DNA from: a virus
Reading direction: 5' to 3' (one strand)
Length of the DNA: 41,528 bases
IMG/VR virus record: IMGVR_UViG_3300020074_000042
Span: 1-41,528 of that record
Made by a program: the position numbers and the translations under genes
Shown here: positions 1 through 8,619 of the stretch, one piece after another
How the letters are laid out: the number at the start of each line of letters is the position of its first letter
How positions within the stretch are numbered: position 1 is the stretch's first letter
Notes under the pieces: model-generated
Database searches by the model: none
Seen by the model: only the letters and a program-made list of their open reading frames with translations
What the model was told of the DNA's origin: nothing

Positions 1-5
1 ATGAC

Positions 6-131
6 GGCATGGATCTCGAGGCGGAGCGGCAACTCGACGAGATCACGCGGATGATGGCGATTCCGGGCTATCGCGCGCCGTTGCGTCCGTCGGACAACGA
101 TGAGGCGCATGCGAAGATCGTGGAGTCGGTC
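6..131. repeat. Terminal direct repeat, left copy
   Basis: These 126 bases are identical to 41403-41528. Just outside, the left copy reads ATGACGG-CATGG and the right copy ATGACGGGCATGG, so one G is missing at the extreme left edge. Removing one copy gives a 41,397-bp unit. The repeat lies inside the portal gene, where a natural packaging end would be unusual. The simplest reading is an assembly overlap of a circular or circularly permuted genome; a real short terminal repeat is less likely. Confidence 0.95.
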
Positions 132-344
132 ATCCAGTCGGCGGGCGAGTCCCTGGCGCGGACGGACGCAGGCACGCGGATCATGGAACATGGCATGGCG
201 CATCAGGCGCGCCTGACGAAGCGCCAGCAGGGCGGCGGGCTCAAGGTTCCGAAGCTCGACGAGTTCGGACGCCCTGCGGCGCCTGGTCCCGATGCGGGCG
301 CCCTGATGGGGGCGATGATGGCCGCCGCAGGAGGCCGAGGATGA
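9..344 (+). CDS. Portal protein, C-terminal part (gene starts at 39579)
   Basis: This frame is the continuation of the portal gene that leaves the right end of the window; joining the two through the 126-bp repeat gives about 720 residues. The ATG at 9 is internal (Met of the 'TGMDLEAERQLDEI' stretch at the right end), not a true start. The C-terminal piece is charged, ends in a Gly/Ala/Met-rich tail and overlaps the next gene by ATGA. The one-base deletion at the left edge breaks the frame upstream of position 6, an edge artefact rather than a mutation. Portal dodecamers form the DNA channel at the head vertex; the extended C-terminus may form the barrel seen in P22-type portals, which is an inference from length. 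Confidence 0.9.
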   Translation: MDLEAERQLDEITRMMAIPGYRAPLRPSDNDEAHAKIVESVIQSAGESLARTDAGTRIMEHGMAHQARLTKRQQGGGLKVPKLDEFGRPAAPGPDAGALMGAMMAAAGGRG

Positions 345-676
345 GCTGGTTCGAACGATCGAAGGACCTCGCGCCCGAGAAGCGCACGTCCGCACGGGTG
401 GCGTTGATCGAGGAGTTCGCCACGACCGAGTACGCCGAAATCCTCGCGGAGCTCCTCGATGGCATCCGGTCTGCCGCGGTCGCGTCGATCGTGCATGGGA
501 CCGACAAGACGGAATTCGAGCGCGGGCGCGCATCGGCGATCAACGAGGTGATCGCCAGCTTGCGGCTCGCGGTCGCGATGGAGCAGAAGCGCCGGGTTCT
601 TCGAAAGCAGGACGAGATGAATCTCCTGACCGGGGACGCCTGGCGGACGTATGGATCGGTACCGGGCCTCGTGTGA
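341..676 (+). CDS. Hypothetical protein between portal and scaffold
   Basis: A 111-residue charged, largely helical protein begins at an ATG overlapping the portal stop (ATGA), with AGGAGG just upstream. It contains a helical core rich in Ala, Glu and Arg (residues 15-85), with no cysteine cluster, signal peptide or membrane segment. I do not recognise a family. Its position between portal and scaffold-like genes is typical of small head-assembly or portal-associated proteins. That role is inferred from context only. Confidence 0.75.
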   Translation: MSWFERSKDLAPEKRTSARVALIEEFATTEYAEILAELLDGIRSAAVASIVHGTDKTEFERGRASAINEVIASLRLAVAMEQKRRVLRKQDEMNLLTGDAWRTYGSVPGLV

Positions 677-721
677 GGGCATCCGAGGTCCGAGAGAGAA
701 CGCCCTGGGAAGTGAGGAGCT

Positions 722-1570
722 ATGCCACCGACACCGGAATCACGCGATTCGTCGATCGAGGGAATCCTGGCCGATGCGGGCGCGGTACAACCGCCGGCGG
801 ATCCGGCGGCTGACGACGCACCTACCACTGTCGAACCGAAGCCCGAAGGCAGGAAACCCGAGGCCGGCGAAGCGCGCGACAAGCCGCCGTGGTGGCTCGC
901 CCACCGGCTCCAACCCATCCGCGCGAAGCAGGATGAATTCCGCAAGGAGCTGGCGTCGGTGAGGGCGGAGATCCAGGAGATGCGCCGGCAAGCGGCCGCG
1001 CCGAAGACGAGCGAGTCCATCGACAGGGAGATGGAAAGCCTCCGCAAGGCTGCGCGGGAGAACCCCGAGCAAGTGGTCGATGTTGCGGAGAGAATCGCGG
1101 AGCTCAAGGCGCGGAAGATCGCGGAGGCGCAGGCGCAGGAGATGGCGGCTGCGGATTCGTTCCGGCAGGAGCAGATGCTCTGGCTGGATCGGGCGGTGGA
1201 ACTCTGGCCCGACGTGCGGGATTCCCAGACGCCGCTCGCACAACTCGCCGCCAGCAAGTGGCAGGAGGCCGAAGAGGCGCGGATCGGCGGCAGATGGTCG
1301 CCGAGCATGCTCCCGAACGGCCGATACCTCATCATCGCGGAGGCGGTCGCGGAACTCGGTGCGGCCGCCCGATACAAGGAACCTGCGGGGGAGCGGGTCG
1401 AACGTCGTCGCGTGGCGCTTGAGGCGGGAAGCCCCGCCGCGGGCGGAGCGGGGCCGAACGTGGCATCCGCCCGCCGTGAGCTCTTCGCGACGCGCGATCG
1501 TGCGAAGGCGCAAGCCGCTCGCTCGGTCGTCATCGATCAGCTCATCCCCGAGAATCTGAGGGAGAAGTGA
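722..1570 (+). CDS. Probable capsid scaffolding protein
   Basis: This 282-residue protein starts at ATG 722 behind GAGGAG and ends one base before the major capsid gene. The first ~55 residues are acidic and Pro/Ala-rich. Residues ~60-160 are a long charged helix typical of a coiled coil, and the C-terminus is basic (ending LIPENLREK). A gene directly upstream of the capsid gene, with a disordered N-terminus, a helical middle and a basic tail, fits a scaffolding protein that shapes the procapsid and is then lost or cleaved. No protease motif is visible. The call rests on position and composition, since scaffolds show little sequence conservation. Confidence 0.65.
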   Translation: MPPTPESRDSSIEGILADAGAVQPPADPAADDAPTTVEPKPEGRKPEAGEARDKPPWWLAHRLQPIRAKQDEFRKELASVRAEIQEMRRQAAAPKTSESIDREMESLRKAARENPEQVVDVAERIAELKARKIAEAQAQEMAAADSFRQEQMLWLDRAVELWPDVRDSQTPLAQLAASKWQEAEEARIGGRWSPSMLPNGRYLIIAEAVAELGAAARYKEPAGERVERRRVALEAGSPAAGGAGPNVASARRELFATRDRAKAQAARSVVIDQLIPENLREK

Positions 1571-1571
1571 A

Positions 1572-2543
1572 ATGGCAAGGGCACTGACCGGCATGACGTG
1601 GTACGACGAAGTCACGTCGTCCACGCTCACGTCGGGATCGCTCAAGGAAGACGTGGTCAACGCGATCACGACCATCTCGCCCGTCGACACCCCCATGACG
1701 AGCCATCGACAACGGTCGCGCGCCATCTCGGTCGTCCACATCGCGCCGTACGATACGCTTGCGGCCCGAACGACCGTAGGCGCGACCGAAGGCGCATCGT
1801 GGACCGACACGGCCGTGACGACGCCCGTGCGGGCCGTGAACTACTGCCAAATCTGGCGGAAGGACTGGGGGATCTCGGGCACGGCCGAGGCGGTCGCGCG
1901 CTACGGCATGACATCGCCGTACCGCTACTACCTGGAGAAGGCGCTGAAGGAGCTGGCGAACAACGTCGAGAGGTCGCTCCTGACGGGCGTCGCCAACATC
2001 GGGACGTCGTCCGCCTCACCCATCCGCTACGCGGGCGGGCTGGCAGCGACGGATTCGACGAATGGCGGCGTCCTGGCCGCGACGCAGTTCTACGCCCCGA
2101 GCTCCGCGACGACGTTCACGCAGGCGCGCTTCGAGACGCTGCTCCAGTACGCCTGGGGCCAGGGGGCGACACCCGACGAGGTGTACGTCGGTCCGTACAT
2201 GAAGCGCGAGACGCTGCTGAAGTGGACCGTCAACACCCGAAACGTCGAGGCCGATGAGAACGCGCTCTACGGCAACGTCGACGTGTTCGACTCGTTCGTC
2301 GGCAAGACGCGCTGGTACCTGACGCGCGACCTCACGGACACGAGCGTCTCGAACCAGTACAACACAATCGCCGCGATCCAGGGTGACCTCTTCCGCTTCG
2401 CGGTTCTCCGGGAGGAGAACATCCCGCTCCAGCGGCAGGGGGATCAGCTCCGCGGCACGATCATCACCGAGGGCACGCTGGAGTGCCGGAACCCGTACGG
2501 TGGTGCGGCCTGCATCACCGCCGTCCACGACACGGTCGCGTAG
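1572..2543 (+). CDS. Major capsid protein, SU10/DUF5309 type (HK97 fold)
   Basis: The 323-residue product matches the pattern of SU10-type (DUF5309) major capsid proteins. An early 'ISPVDTPM' motif (residues ~35-42) is followed by a short beta region with 'ATEGASW' (~75-81). Then comes 'KDWGISGTAEAVARYG' (~97-112) and a long spine helix 'YYLEKALKELANNVERSLLTG' split around residues 117-138. The family adopts the HK97 fold and builds the icosahedral shell. The start ATG 1572 sits behind GGGAGAAG. The protein is short for the HK97 group and shows no N-terminal delta domain, consistent with a separate scaffold gene upstream. A G/C hairpin follows the stop. Confidence 0.92.
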   Translation: MARALTGMTWYDEVTSSTLTSGSLKEDVVNAITTISPVDTPMTSHRQRSRAISVVHIAPYDTLAARTTVGATEGASWTDTAVTTPVRAVNYCQIWRKDWGISGTAEAVARYGMTSPYRYYLEKALKELANNVERSLLTGVANIGTSSASPIRYAGGLAATDSTNGGVLAATQFYAPSSATTFTQARFETLLQYAWGQGATPDEVYVGPYMKRETLLKWTVNTRNVEADENALYGNVDVFDSFVGKTRWYLTRDLTDTSVSNQYNTIAAIQGDLFRFAVLREENIPLQRQGDQLRGTIITEGTLECRNPYGGAACITAVHDTVA

Positions 2544-2558
2544 CCATAGGGATCCGAC

Positions 2559-2589
2559 GGGGGGGGTGAGGCGGATGCCCCATCCCCCC
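2559..2589 (+). terminator. GC hairpin after the capsid gene (attenuator-like)
   Basis: A run of G's followed by TGAGGC pairs with GCCCCA followed by a run of C's, leaving a GGAT loop and small bulges. There is no clear T tract after it, so it may be an RNA-processing or partial-termination element rather than a full terminator. It would sequester an ATG at 2575, favouring the later start at 2611 for the next gene. Confidence 0.4.
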
Positions 2590-2610
2590 TTGCCGGTTCG
2601 AGGGATGAGG

Positions 2611-2955
2611 ATGGAAGAGAAGCGGAATGAGAATCTGGCATTCCGGCCGATGACATCGGCGGACCTCGACCGAGACATCGTTCGGGTCATCGAGCTCTGG
2701 AAGCTCAAGCGGCCGCTGGAGCACCACCAATTTTGCGATGCCGTGCTCAAGTACAAGAAGCTCGTCGAGGAGCGCCAGAGCGCCAAGGCTCCGCTCTGGC
2801 TGATCGGCCAGATCCCGCCGAGCCTCGAATTCCAGATCCACTGGATGTGGCCGGGTTTCTGGCAGGAGCCGAAGAACATCGTCCGCTTCTTCCGGATCTT
2901 CTCGTTGGGTGCGATGCCGAGGCCGAAGACGAATGTCCACCTTGTGCGAGCGTGA
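2611..2955 (+). CDS. Hypothetical protein downstream of capsid
   Basis: About 114 residues, starting MEEKRNENLAFRPM, with GAGGG about six bases before ATG 2611. In-frame ATGs at 2575 and 2605 are alternatives, but 2575 lies inside a hairpin. The product is helical and tryptophan-rich near the C-terminus (IHWMWPGFWQEP, residues ~80-91), without cysteines or membrane segments. Its end overlaps the following enzyme gene by 23 bases. I recognise no family. The position after the capsid gene would suit a decoration or head-completion protein, but nothing in the sequence proves it. Confidence 0.65.
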   Translation: MEEKRNENLAFRPMTSADLDRDIVRVIELWKLKRPLEHHQFCDAVLKYKKLVEERQSAKAPLWLIGQIPPSLEFQIHWMWPGFWQEPKNIVRFFRIFSLGAMPRPKTNVHLVRA

Positions 2956-5869
2956 GAAGACGATCGCGCTGAATGCGGTCGTCCGCGACTGCGAGACGAG
3001 CGTGCGCGCGATGCTCGAAAGCGTCGCTCCGTACGTCGATGAGATCGTCATCGTGGACAACGGCTCCAAAGACAAGACCGCTGCGGTCTGCGCCGAGTTC
3101 GGCGCCCGTGTCATCGATGGATCGGACCTTCTGGATGCCGATGGCGTCATCACGAACTTCGCCGATGCCCGCAACCGCGCACTCGATGCGACGCGGTCGG
3201 CCTATGTCATCTGGCTCGATGGCGACGATGTCCTCATCGGCGGAGAGAAGCTTCGCGGATTGGCGCTATCGGGATTCCGTGACCTGACGATCGGCCAGCT
3301 CATGGTCGCCTACTGGTACCGGACGAACGCGCGTGGGGAGCCAGTCGCGCTCCAGCTACGGGAGCGCATCATTCGCAAGCGCGCGGGTCGCTGGCAGTCG
3401 CCCGTCCATGAAGCATGGATCGCGGACTACGCGGTCGGCACCCAGATCGTCCCGCACGATATCCTTCGAATCGAACACCGGCATACGGGCGAGTATACGC
3501 CGAACCTGAAGCGGAACCTGAAGATCCTCCTCGGCGCATACGAGCGCGAGCCATCGGTCACGTGGATCGAACTCTACCTCGGCAAGACCTACCTGGGTCT
3601 CCACGACTGGCGGAAGGCGATCGAGCACCTCGTCGCCGTCTACGAGAAGGGGCCCGATGCGATCCAGCGCTTCGAGGCCGCGCACATGGCGGCCGATGCG
3701 TTCTTCCATCTGGGACTCGCCCATGCGGCTCGCGAGTTCGCACTCAAGGCATTCGTCATGGCGCCATCCGATCCGAGGATGCTCTTGCAGCTCGCGCGGA
3801 TCGCCTACCATGCCCAGCAGTTCGAGCCCGCGCTCGAATTCGCGCGCCTCTGCCAGCAGGGGAAATTCTCGGCGAGCCACAACACGCATGATCCCACTAT
3901 GCCCATGACCTACGGCCGCGTCATGGAGATTGCGGCGTTGCACAAGCTCGGACGTCACGATGAGGCGCTCACACGCATGGATGGGCTCGATCGCGTGCTC
4001 GAACCTGGCAACGACTATGACGAGGCGCTCGGCGAGGTGTGGCGCGATGCACAGATCATGCGGCAGGCGAAGGAGCTCGAGCGCGCATTCGTCCAGGAAT
4101 CAACGCAGGATCCGTTCTCGGCGGCGAAGGCGGCGGCCCATCTGACCGCGCCTGCCGCGAACCTCACGGGATGGGGGAAGCTCCGCGAGGCAAGCGGCGA
4201 GCAGCATCCCAAGGCGGTGGACCTTTTCTGTGGCGATACGCCGCACCCCTGGACGGGTACGACGATGCGCGCGGGCCATATCGGCGGATCGGAAGTAGCC
4301 GCCGTGCGGCTTGCCGAGGGGCTCTCGCAGTTCGGCTGGCAGGTCACGGTCTATAACGGACGGCCCGATGGCACCATCGTCGAGGACCACGGCGTCCGCT
4401 ACGCACCCGCGGCGCTCTGGAACACGCGCGATCGGCGGGAGCGCGTCATCTACTGGAGATCGCCCTGGGCGCTCGACTACCAGCTCCGTGCGCGCCAGAA
4501 GCTCCTCTGGTTCCACGATGCGGCATCGCCCGATGCCTGGCCGCCACACCGCCGAGCGAACGTGGATCAGGTCGTCACGATCGCCCGGAGTCAGTCGGAT
4601 GCGATGGTGAAGATCCTCGGCCAGGAGCGGATCGTCGAGATCCCCAACTTCGTCCCCCGGCTACCGGTCGCTGGCATCGAGCGCAGGCCGCATTCGGCCA
4701 TCTGGACGAGCGCGCCATACCGAGGGCTCGACATCGCGCTCGATCTCTGGCCGCGCGTCCGCGAGCGGGTGCCCGATGCGGTCCTCCGGGTCGTCGAGCC
4801 CTTCGGCGAGCTCTGGGATATGTTCATCAAAGGGCGGCCTTTCATCCATCTCGGCCATCTCGGACATGCGGTCGATGCCCTCTGGTTCGAGGACATGATC
4901 CGGGTGAAGCTCCAGGGGATCGAGGGCGTCCAGATCCTACCCGTCCTGACGCAGCGAGCCATGGCGCACGAGCTCTCGGCCTCCGAAATCTGGCTCTACA
5001 CCGCGAGCTGGCCCGAGATGTGCTCGTGCGCGTCGATCGAGGCGCAACTCTACGGCGCCGTGCCCGTCTGCCCCCGGTATGCGGGGCTCTCGGAAACCGT
5101 CCATGCGGGTTTCTACCTGCCGCATCCCGTCTGGGAGAATCGGGATGAAGCGGTCGAGATCATCATCGACAGCCTGACGAACGACCCATTGAGAGCCCAG
5201 CGCCGTGCGGCTGCGCTCGATGCGATGTCCGCCTACGATGAGGATCGTATCCTCGCCAAGTGGGATGCGCTCCTGCGGTCGGCGGACAGGCGGGCGGATG
5301 GGATTGAGGCGACCGGGAATCCCGCGTCGGAGGAGATCATCCACGCCGATGAGGATGTGCTCTCGAACCCGCGCTTCGCCTATATCGTGACCGAATGTCG
5401 CAGGCGGCATGCGCCCAAGGTCCTCGACCTCGGAACGGGCGATGGCTGGACGGCACTCGCAGCCGCGATCGGTGGCGCAGGCGAGGTGACGACCGTGGAT
5501 CGCATGCCCACGGACTTCGAGCGGATCCGTCCCCATCTCGATGGACACATGCAGAGAATCAAGCCCATTGCGCTGGACCTCGAAGAGGCGATGCCGGACG
5601 GTGAATACGATGTCGTCATCGCCGAGGAGATCATGGAGCATCTCGCCTCGCCCGCATCGTTCATCGCACGTGCGAAGCAGAAGGTCCAGCCGGGCGGCAT
5701 CCTCATCGTATCGGTGCCGTACTACTCGGGAAGGTACGGAAAGCTACTGGACCTCGATGGACACAAGTGGCTCTTCACGTCGCATGACCTTCGGACGCTC
5801 CTCGGAGATCGGGGGGAAGTGACGACGGATGGGAACCACCTCATCGGCAGATGGAGGAGGAAACGATGA
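2933..5869 (+). CDS. Fused GT2-TPR-GT4 glycosyltransferase/SAM methyltransferase
   Basis: A 978-residue multidomain enzyme. Residues ~8-170 are a GT-A fold family-2 transferase: 'EIVIVDNGSKDKT' at ~37-49, 'NFADARNRAL' at ~75-84 and the metal-binding LDGDD at ~95-99. Residues ~180-350 form TPR-like helical repeats. From ~426 a GT-B family-4 transferase begins, with the 'GHIGGSEVAAVRLAEGL' loop and an E-x7-E motif in 'PEMCSCASIEAQLYG' near 692-706. Residues ~805-978 are a class I methyltransferase with 'VLDLGTGDGWTAL' (~830) and 'IAEEIMEHL' (~895). It probably glycosylates and methyl-caps a sugar on a virion or host target. An upstream GTG (2909) is possible, but ATG 2933 better fits the family start. 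The stop overlaps the fibre start (ATGA), so the two are translationally coupled. Confidence 0.88.
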   Translation: MSTLCEREKTIALNAVVRDCETSVRAMLESVAPYVDEIVIVDNGSKDKTAAVCAEFGARVIDGSDLLDADGVITNFADARNRALDATRSAYVIWLDGDDVLIGGEKLRGLALSGFRDLTIGQLMVAYWYRTNARGEPVALQLRERIIRKRAGRWQSPVHEAWIADYAVGTQIVPHDILRIEHRHTGEYTPNLKRNLKILLGAYEREPSVTWIELYLGKTYLGLHDWRKAIEHLVAVYEKGPDAIQRFEAAHMAADAFFHLGLAHAAREFALKAFVMAPSDPRMLLQLARIAYHAQQFEPALEFARLCQQGKFSASHNTHDPTMPMTYGRVMEIAALHKLGRHDEALTRMDGLDRVLEPGNDYDEALGEVWRDAQIMRQAKELERAFVQESTQDPFSAAKAAAHLTAPAANLTGWGKLREASGEQHPKAVDLFCGDTPHPWTGTTMRAGHIGGSEVAAVRLAEGLSQFGWQVTVYNGRPDGTIVEDHGVRYAPAALWNTRDRRERVIYWRSPWALDYQLRARQKLLWFHDAASPDAWPPHRRANVDQVVTIARSQSDAMVKILGQERIVEIPNFVPRLPVAGIERRPHSAIWTSAPYRGLDIALDLWPRVRERVPDAVLRVVEPFGELWDMFIKGRPFIHLGHLGHAVDALWFEDMIRVKLQGIEGVQILPVLTQRAMAHELSASEIWLYTASWPEMCSCASIEAQLYGAVPVCPRYAGLSETVHAGFYLPHPVWENRDEAVEIIIDSLTNDPLRAQRRAAALDAMSAYDEDRILAKWDALLRSADRRADGIEATGNPASEEIIHADEDVLSNPRFAYIVTECRRRHAPKVLDLGTGDGWTALAAAIGGAGEVTTVDRMPTDFERIRPHLDGHMQRIKPIALDLEEAMPDGEYDVVIAEEIMEHLASPASFIARAKQKVQPGGILIVSVPYYSGRYGKLLDLDGHKWLFTSHDLRTLLGDRGEVTTDGNHLIGRWRRKR

Positions 5870-8052
5870 CCTCGCCAGCAGGCGCACTCGCAGGCGCGTA
5901 CGATGCTTCGGTCGGAGCCCTTCGGATCGCCTTGATGATCGACTCCAACCCCTTGTCGGGCCAGCTCACCTGGAACACGGGGCTCGGTGCGATCAACCAT
6001 CTCTTGGGTCCGAGCGATCAGCAGTTCCGGCTCGCGCCGGGTGCGGGCCAGTCCATCGGGCTCGTGATCGATGACGCGACGACGAATGCGGTCGTGGACG
6101 TCCTGAAGGTCTACCACACGACGACCGGCACGGCCGCAGATGGCATCGGCACGGGCGTCGTCCTCTACGCCGAGGACGCCTCGGGCAACATCGAGGAGGC
6201 AGGCCGCATCCAGGCGCTCTTCACCACGGCGGCGCACGCGACGCAGGCGGGACGGCTGGACATCACGGCCATGGGCGCGGCGGCAGGCACGGGGATTACG
6301 GTCTTTCATACGGGGGTAGTCTCGATTGGTTCCACAACCGCCACTCTTGGTACCGCTCTCCAAGTGGTCGGTGGTAGCATTGGAATCAACGCAACGGGTG
6401 CGCACGGGATTTACCTTTATAGGGGCGGGACGCTCTATAGTCAGATAACAACAGCCTCCAATCATCTTACCGTTCAACTTCAGAACAATGCGAGCATGGA
6501 CATTTATGGTGGAAACGTAGGAATTGGAAATGTCCCCACCCAGCGTCTCGACCTCGCCTACGGCCATCTCGCATTCACGCCTGTGACGGCGCCAGGTGCG
6601 GCGACGATCGACAGCATCGGCGCAGGCGGCCTCTGCACGGACGGCGACCACTACATCAAGGTCACGTTCGTGACCGCCACGGGCGAGACCGAGCTGGGTA
6701 CGGCCTCCGCAGTCGCCACATGCGGCGGCGGCAACAACACGATCAATCTCAGCGCCATTCCGACAGGTCCTGCGGGCACAGGTACGACTCAGCGCAAGCT
6801 CTACATGACGAAGGTAGGATCGGCATCGGTGTACTACGCGCTGGCGACGATCGCGGACAACACGACGACGACGTACGCCATCTCGGTCGCGGATGCTGGC
6901 CTTGGCGCGGACTCGACGTACCGAACAAACAGAACTGCCGGTGGTATATATTTTGGGAACCAGCTAGCGGGTAAACTCGATTCGATCTATGGAAATACAG
7001 CGTGGGGCGTTTCAGCTCTGTCTAGTGTACAGGTGGGTTACTACAACTGTGGATTCGGAGTCTCCGCACTTGAAGCCTTAACAAGTGGTGTGGCAAATAC
7101 GGCCACGGGCAGATATTGCGGTGCTCTATTAACGACTGGCAGTTACAACGTGCTTTATGGGTACGCCTGTGGAGATAATCTAACGACAGGGTCGGGCAAC
7201 CTGCTCTTTGGAACTCAAATCGACGCCCCCTCCGCCACCGGCAGCTACCAGCTCTCGATCGGCAACGCGATCTTCGGGACGAACATCGACGGCGGGGGCA
7301 CATCGATCTCGACGGGGAATATCGGGCTGTTCACGAATGCGCCGGCGGGAAGGCTGCACGTCTACAACGGCCTGACCACGCCGCATGGAGTGTACATCGA
7401 GCAGGTGGGCGTGCTGGCAGCGAATCAGCACGCGCTCTATATCCACTCGAACGCGGCACAGGTCAACGGCAACTTATTGCGGATCGTTCAGGATAACGCA
7501 TCGAGCAGCGAATGGGTAGGCGTCATCGATAATGATGGGGCTGGCGGATGTCTATTTCTCAGACAGGACGGTGTTGGAGCAGGTAGCTTCTATTCATTCG
7601 AGGTGTACTCAAATGCCGCGCAAGTCAATGTAGAACTTTGTGCGCTGGTTCAATCGAACGCTTCCTCCACCAAGGGCTGTATTCTTCTCTGGAACAACGG
7701 CTCCGGCGACACGATCTACGACAACACGGGCGCGAAGCTCACCAATGTGGGCGTCTGGACCGATGCCTCCTCCAAGCGCCTGAAGACGAACTTCCGCTCC
7801 ATCGATGAGGCGGAACTGGAGGCGAAGATCGTTGCGCTACCCGTGAGCCGGTACGAGTACATCCGTGCCCCTGGACGAGACTGCATCGGCCCAACGGCCG
7901 AGGATCTCTACGAGGCGCTCGGCATCGGCGACGACAAGACGATCTCGGCGAAGGATCTCGCAGGTGTTGCGTTGGCAATGGTCAAGAAACTGGTAAGGGA
8001 TCGCGATCGTCTCGAAGCACGGCTGTCCGCGCTTGAGGAGAAGGCGGCATAA
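5866..8052 (+). CDS. Tail fibre/spike 1 with C-terminal S74 chaperone domain
   Basis: A 728-residue fibre starting at ATG 5866 behind GGAGGAGG; an in-frame ATG at 5851 overlaps that site. The N-terminus (MTSPAGALAGAY) is shared with the second fibre. The middle is beta-rich, with YadA-head-like repeats of the type 'N.A.G..AL..LTTG' (residues ~375-455) and 'ALYIHSNAAQVNGNLLRI' repeats (~520-600). The end is an S74 domain: DASSKRLKTN with a Ser635-Lys640 dyad at the standard +5 spacing, a later IGPTAEDLYEAL and a terminal coiled coil. S74 domains fold fibre trimers and cut themselves off before the Ser. Several segments (about 6300-6540, 6930-7240, 7470-7690) are visibly AT-richer than their flanks, suggesting mosaic exchange of receptor-binding parts. 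Confidence 0.87.
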   Translation: MTSPAGALAGAYDASVGALRIALMIDSNPLSGQLTWNTGLGAINHLLGPSDQQFRLAPGAGQSIGLVIDDATTNAVVDVLKVYHTTTGTAADGIGTGVVLYAEDASGNIEEAGRIQALFTTAAHATQAGRLDITAMGAAAGTGITVFHTGVVSIGSTTATLGTALQVVGGSIGINATGAHGIYLYRGGTLYSQITTASNHLTVQLQNNASMDIYGGNVGIGNVPTQRLDLAYGHLAFTPVTAPGAATIDSIGAGGLCTDGDHYIKVTFVTATGETELGTASAVATCGGGNNTINLSAIPTGPAGTGTTQRKLYMTKVGSASVYYALATIADNTTTTYAISVADAGLGADSTYRTNRTAGGIYFGNQLAGKLDSIYGNTAWGVSALSSVQVGYYNCGFGVSALEALTSGVANTATGRYCGALLTTGSYNVLYGYACGDNLTTGSGNLLFGTQIDAPSATGSYQLSIGNAIFGTNIDGGGTSISTGNIGLFTNAPAGRLHVYNGLTTPHGVYIEQVGVLAANQHALYIHSNAAQVNGNLLRIVQDNASSSEWVGVIDNDGAGGCLFLRQDGVGAGSFYSFEVYSNAAQVNVELCALVQSNASSTKGCILLWNNGSGDTIYDNTGAKLTNVGVWTDASSKRLKTNFRSIDEAELEAKIVALPVSRYEYIRAPGRDCIGPTAEDLYEALGIGDDKTISAKDLAGVALAMVKKLVRDRDRLEARLSALEEKAA

Positions 8053-8062
8053 GGAGAGACCA

Positions 8063-8320
8063 ATGGCGGAGACATGGCAGAAGGTGACGGTCGATGGCCA
8101 GGAGGTCATCGAGGTCACGGCGACGAACGTGAGCACGCGCGACTACAAGCGCGTCGAGGACGACATCCGGCATATCGAGATGCGGATCGCGATGCTGGAA
8201 GGCCAACTCGTCGCCGAGAAGGCGGCACTCGTGGTGGCGAAGGCGCAGATCGCGACGTTGCCGAAGCCGAAGCCCGTAGAAGTCGTCGTTGAAGAGCCGA
8301 TCGAGGAGCCAGAACCGTGA
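8063..8320 (+). CDS. Hypothetical coiled-coil protein after fibre 1
   Basis: 85 residues starting at ATG 8063 behind AAGGAGAG. The N-terminal ~25 residues look beta-rich (WQKVTVDGQEVIEVTA). Residues ~28-62 form a heptad-like helix, and the C-terminus is Pro/Glu/Val-rich (EVVVEEPIEEPEP). The stop overlaps the next GTG start (GTGA). Its place between two fibres suggests a fibre-assembly helper or fibre-associated protein, but no family is recognised. Confidence 0.7.
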   Translation: MAETWQKVTVDGQEVIEVTATNVSTRDYKRVEDDIRHIEMRIAMLEGQLVAEKAALVVAKAQIATLPKPKPVEVVVEEPIEEPEP

Positions 8321-8619
8321 GAACGATCGTCATCACGGAGGAGCTTGCGGAGAAGCTTTGGACGCTTCACGCAAGGCTCCATGAGCAGGATCGGCAGGTC
8401 CGATACGCGATTGCGGACCTCAAGGCCGCACGCGATCACGAAGAGGATGAGCGCCAGCGGGCGCTCTTGTTGCGCCGTTCGCTCGATAGGCTTCTCCTGG
8501 AGATCCGAGACATCTACTCGGTCTCAATCATCGATGGCATCGAACTCGGGGATCGATCGGAGAGGACGGTGTACGTCGGCGCGAGTGACGCCGACGTGAC
8601 GACGGAGGAACAACGATGA
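8317..8619 (+). CDS. Hypothetical charged helical protein
   Basis: 100 residues from a GTG start coupled to the preceding stop, ending in an ATGA overlap with fibre 2. Residues 8-70 are strongly charged and helical (EELAEKLWTLHARLHEQDRQ), and the C-terminal third is less regular. No cysteine pair, signal or membrane segment is present. With its upstream neighbour it forms a two-gene insert between the fibres; a fibre chaperone role is possible but unproven. Confidence 0.7.
   Translation: MRTIVITEELAEKLWTLHARLHEQDRQVRYAIADLKAARDHEEDERQRALLLRRSLDRLLLEIRDIYSVSIIDGIELGDRSERTVYVGASDADVTTEEQR

Noticed and set aside
241-1810. Long minus-strand open frames under the head genes
   Set aside because: They mirror GC-rich plus-strand genes, lack ribosome sites and give Arg/Ser/Ala-rich low-complexity products.
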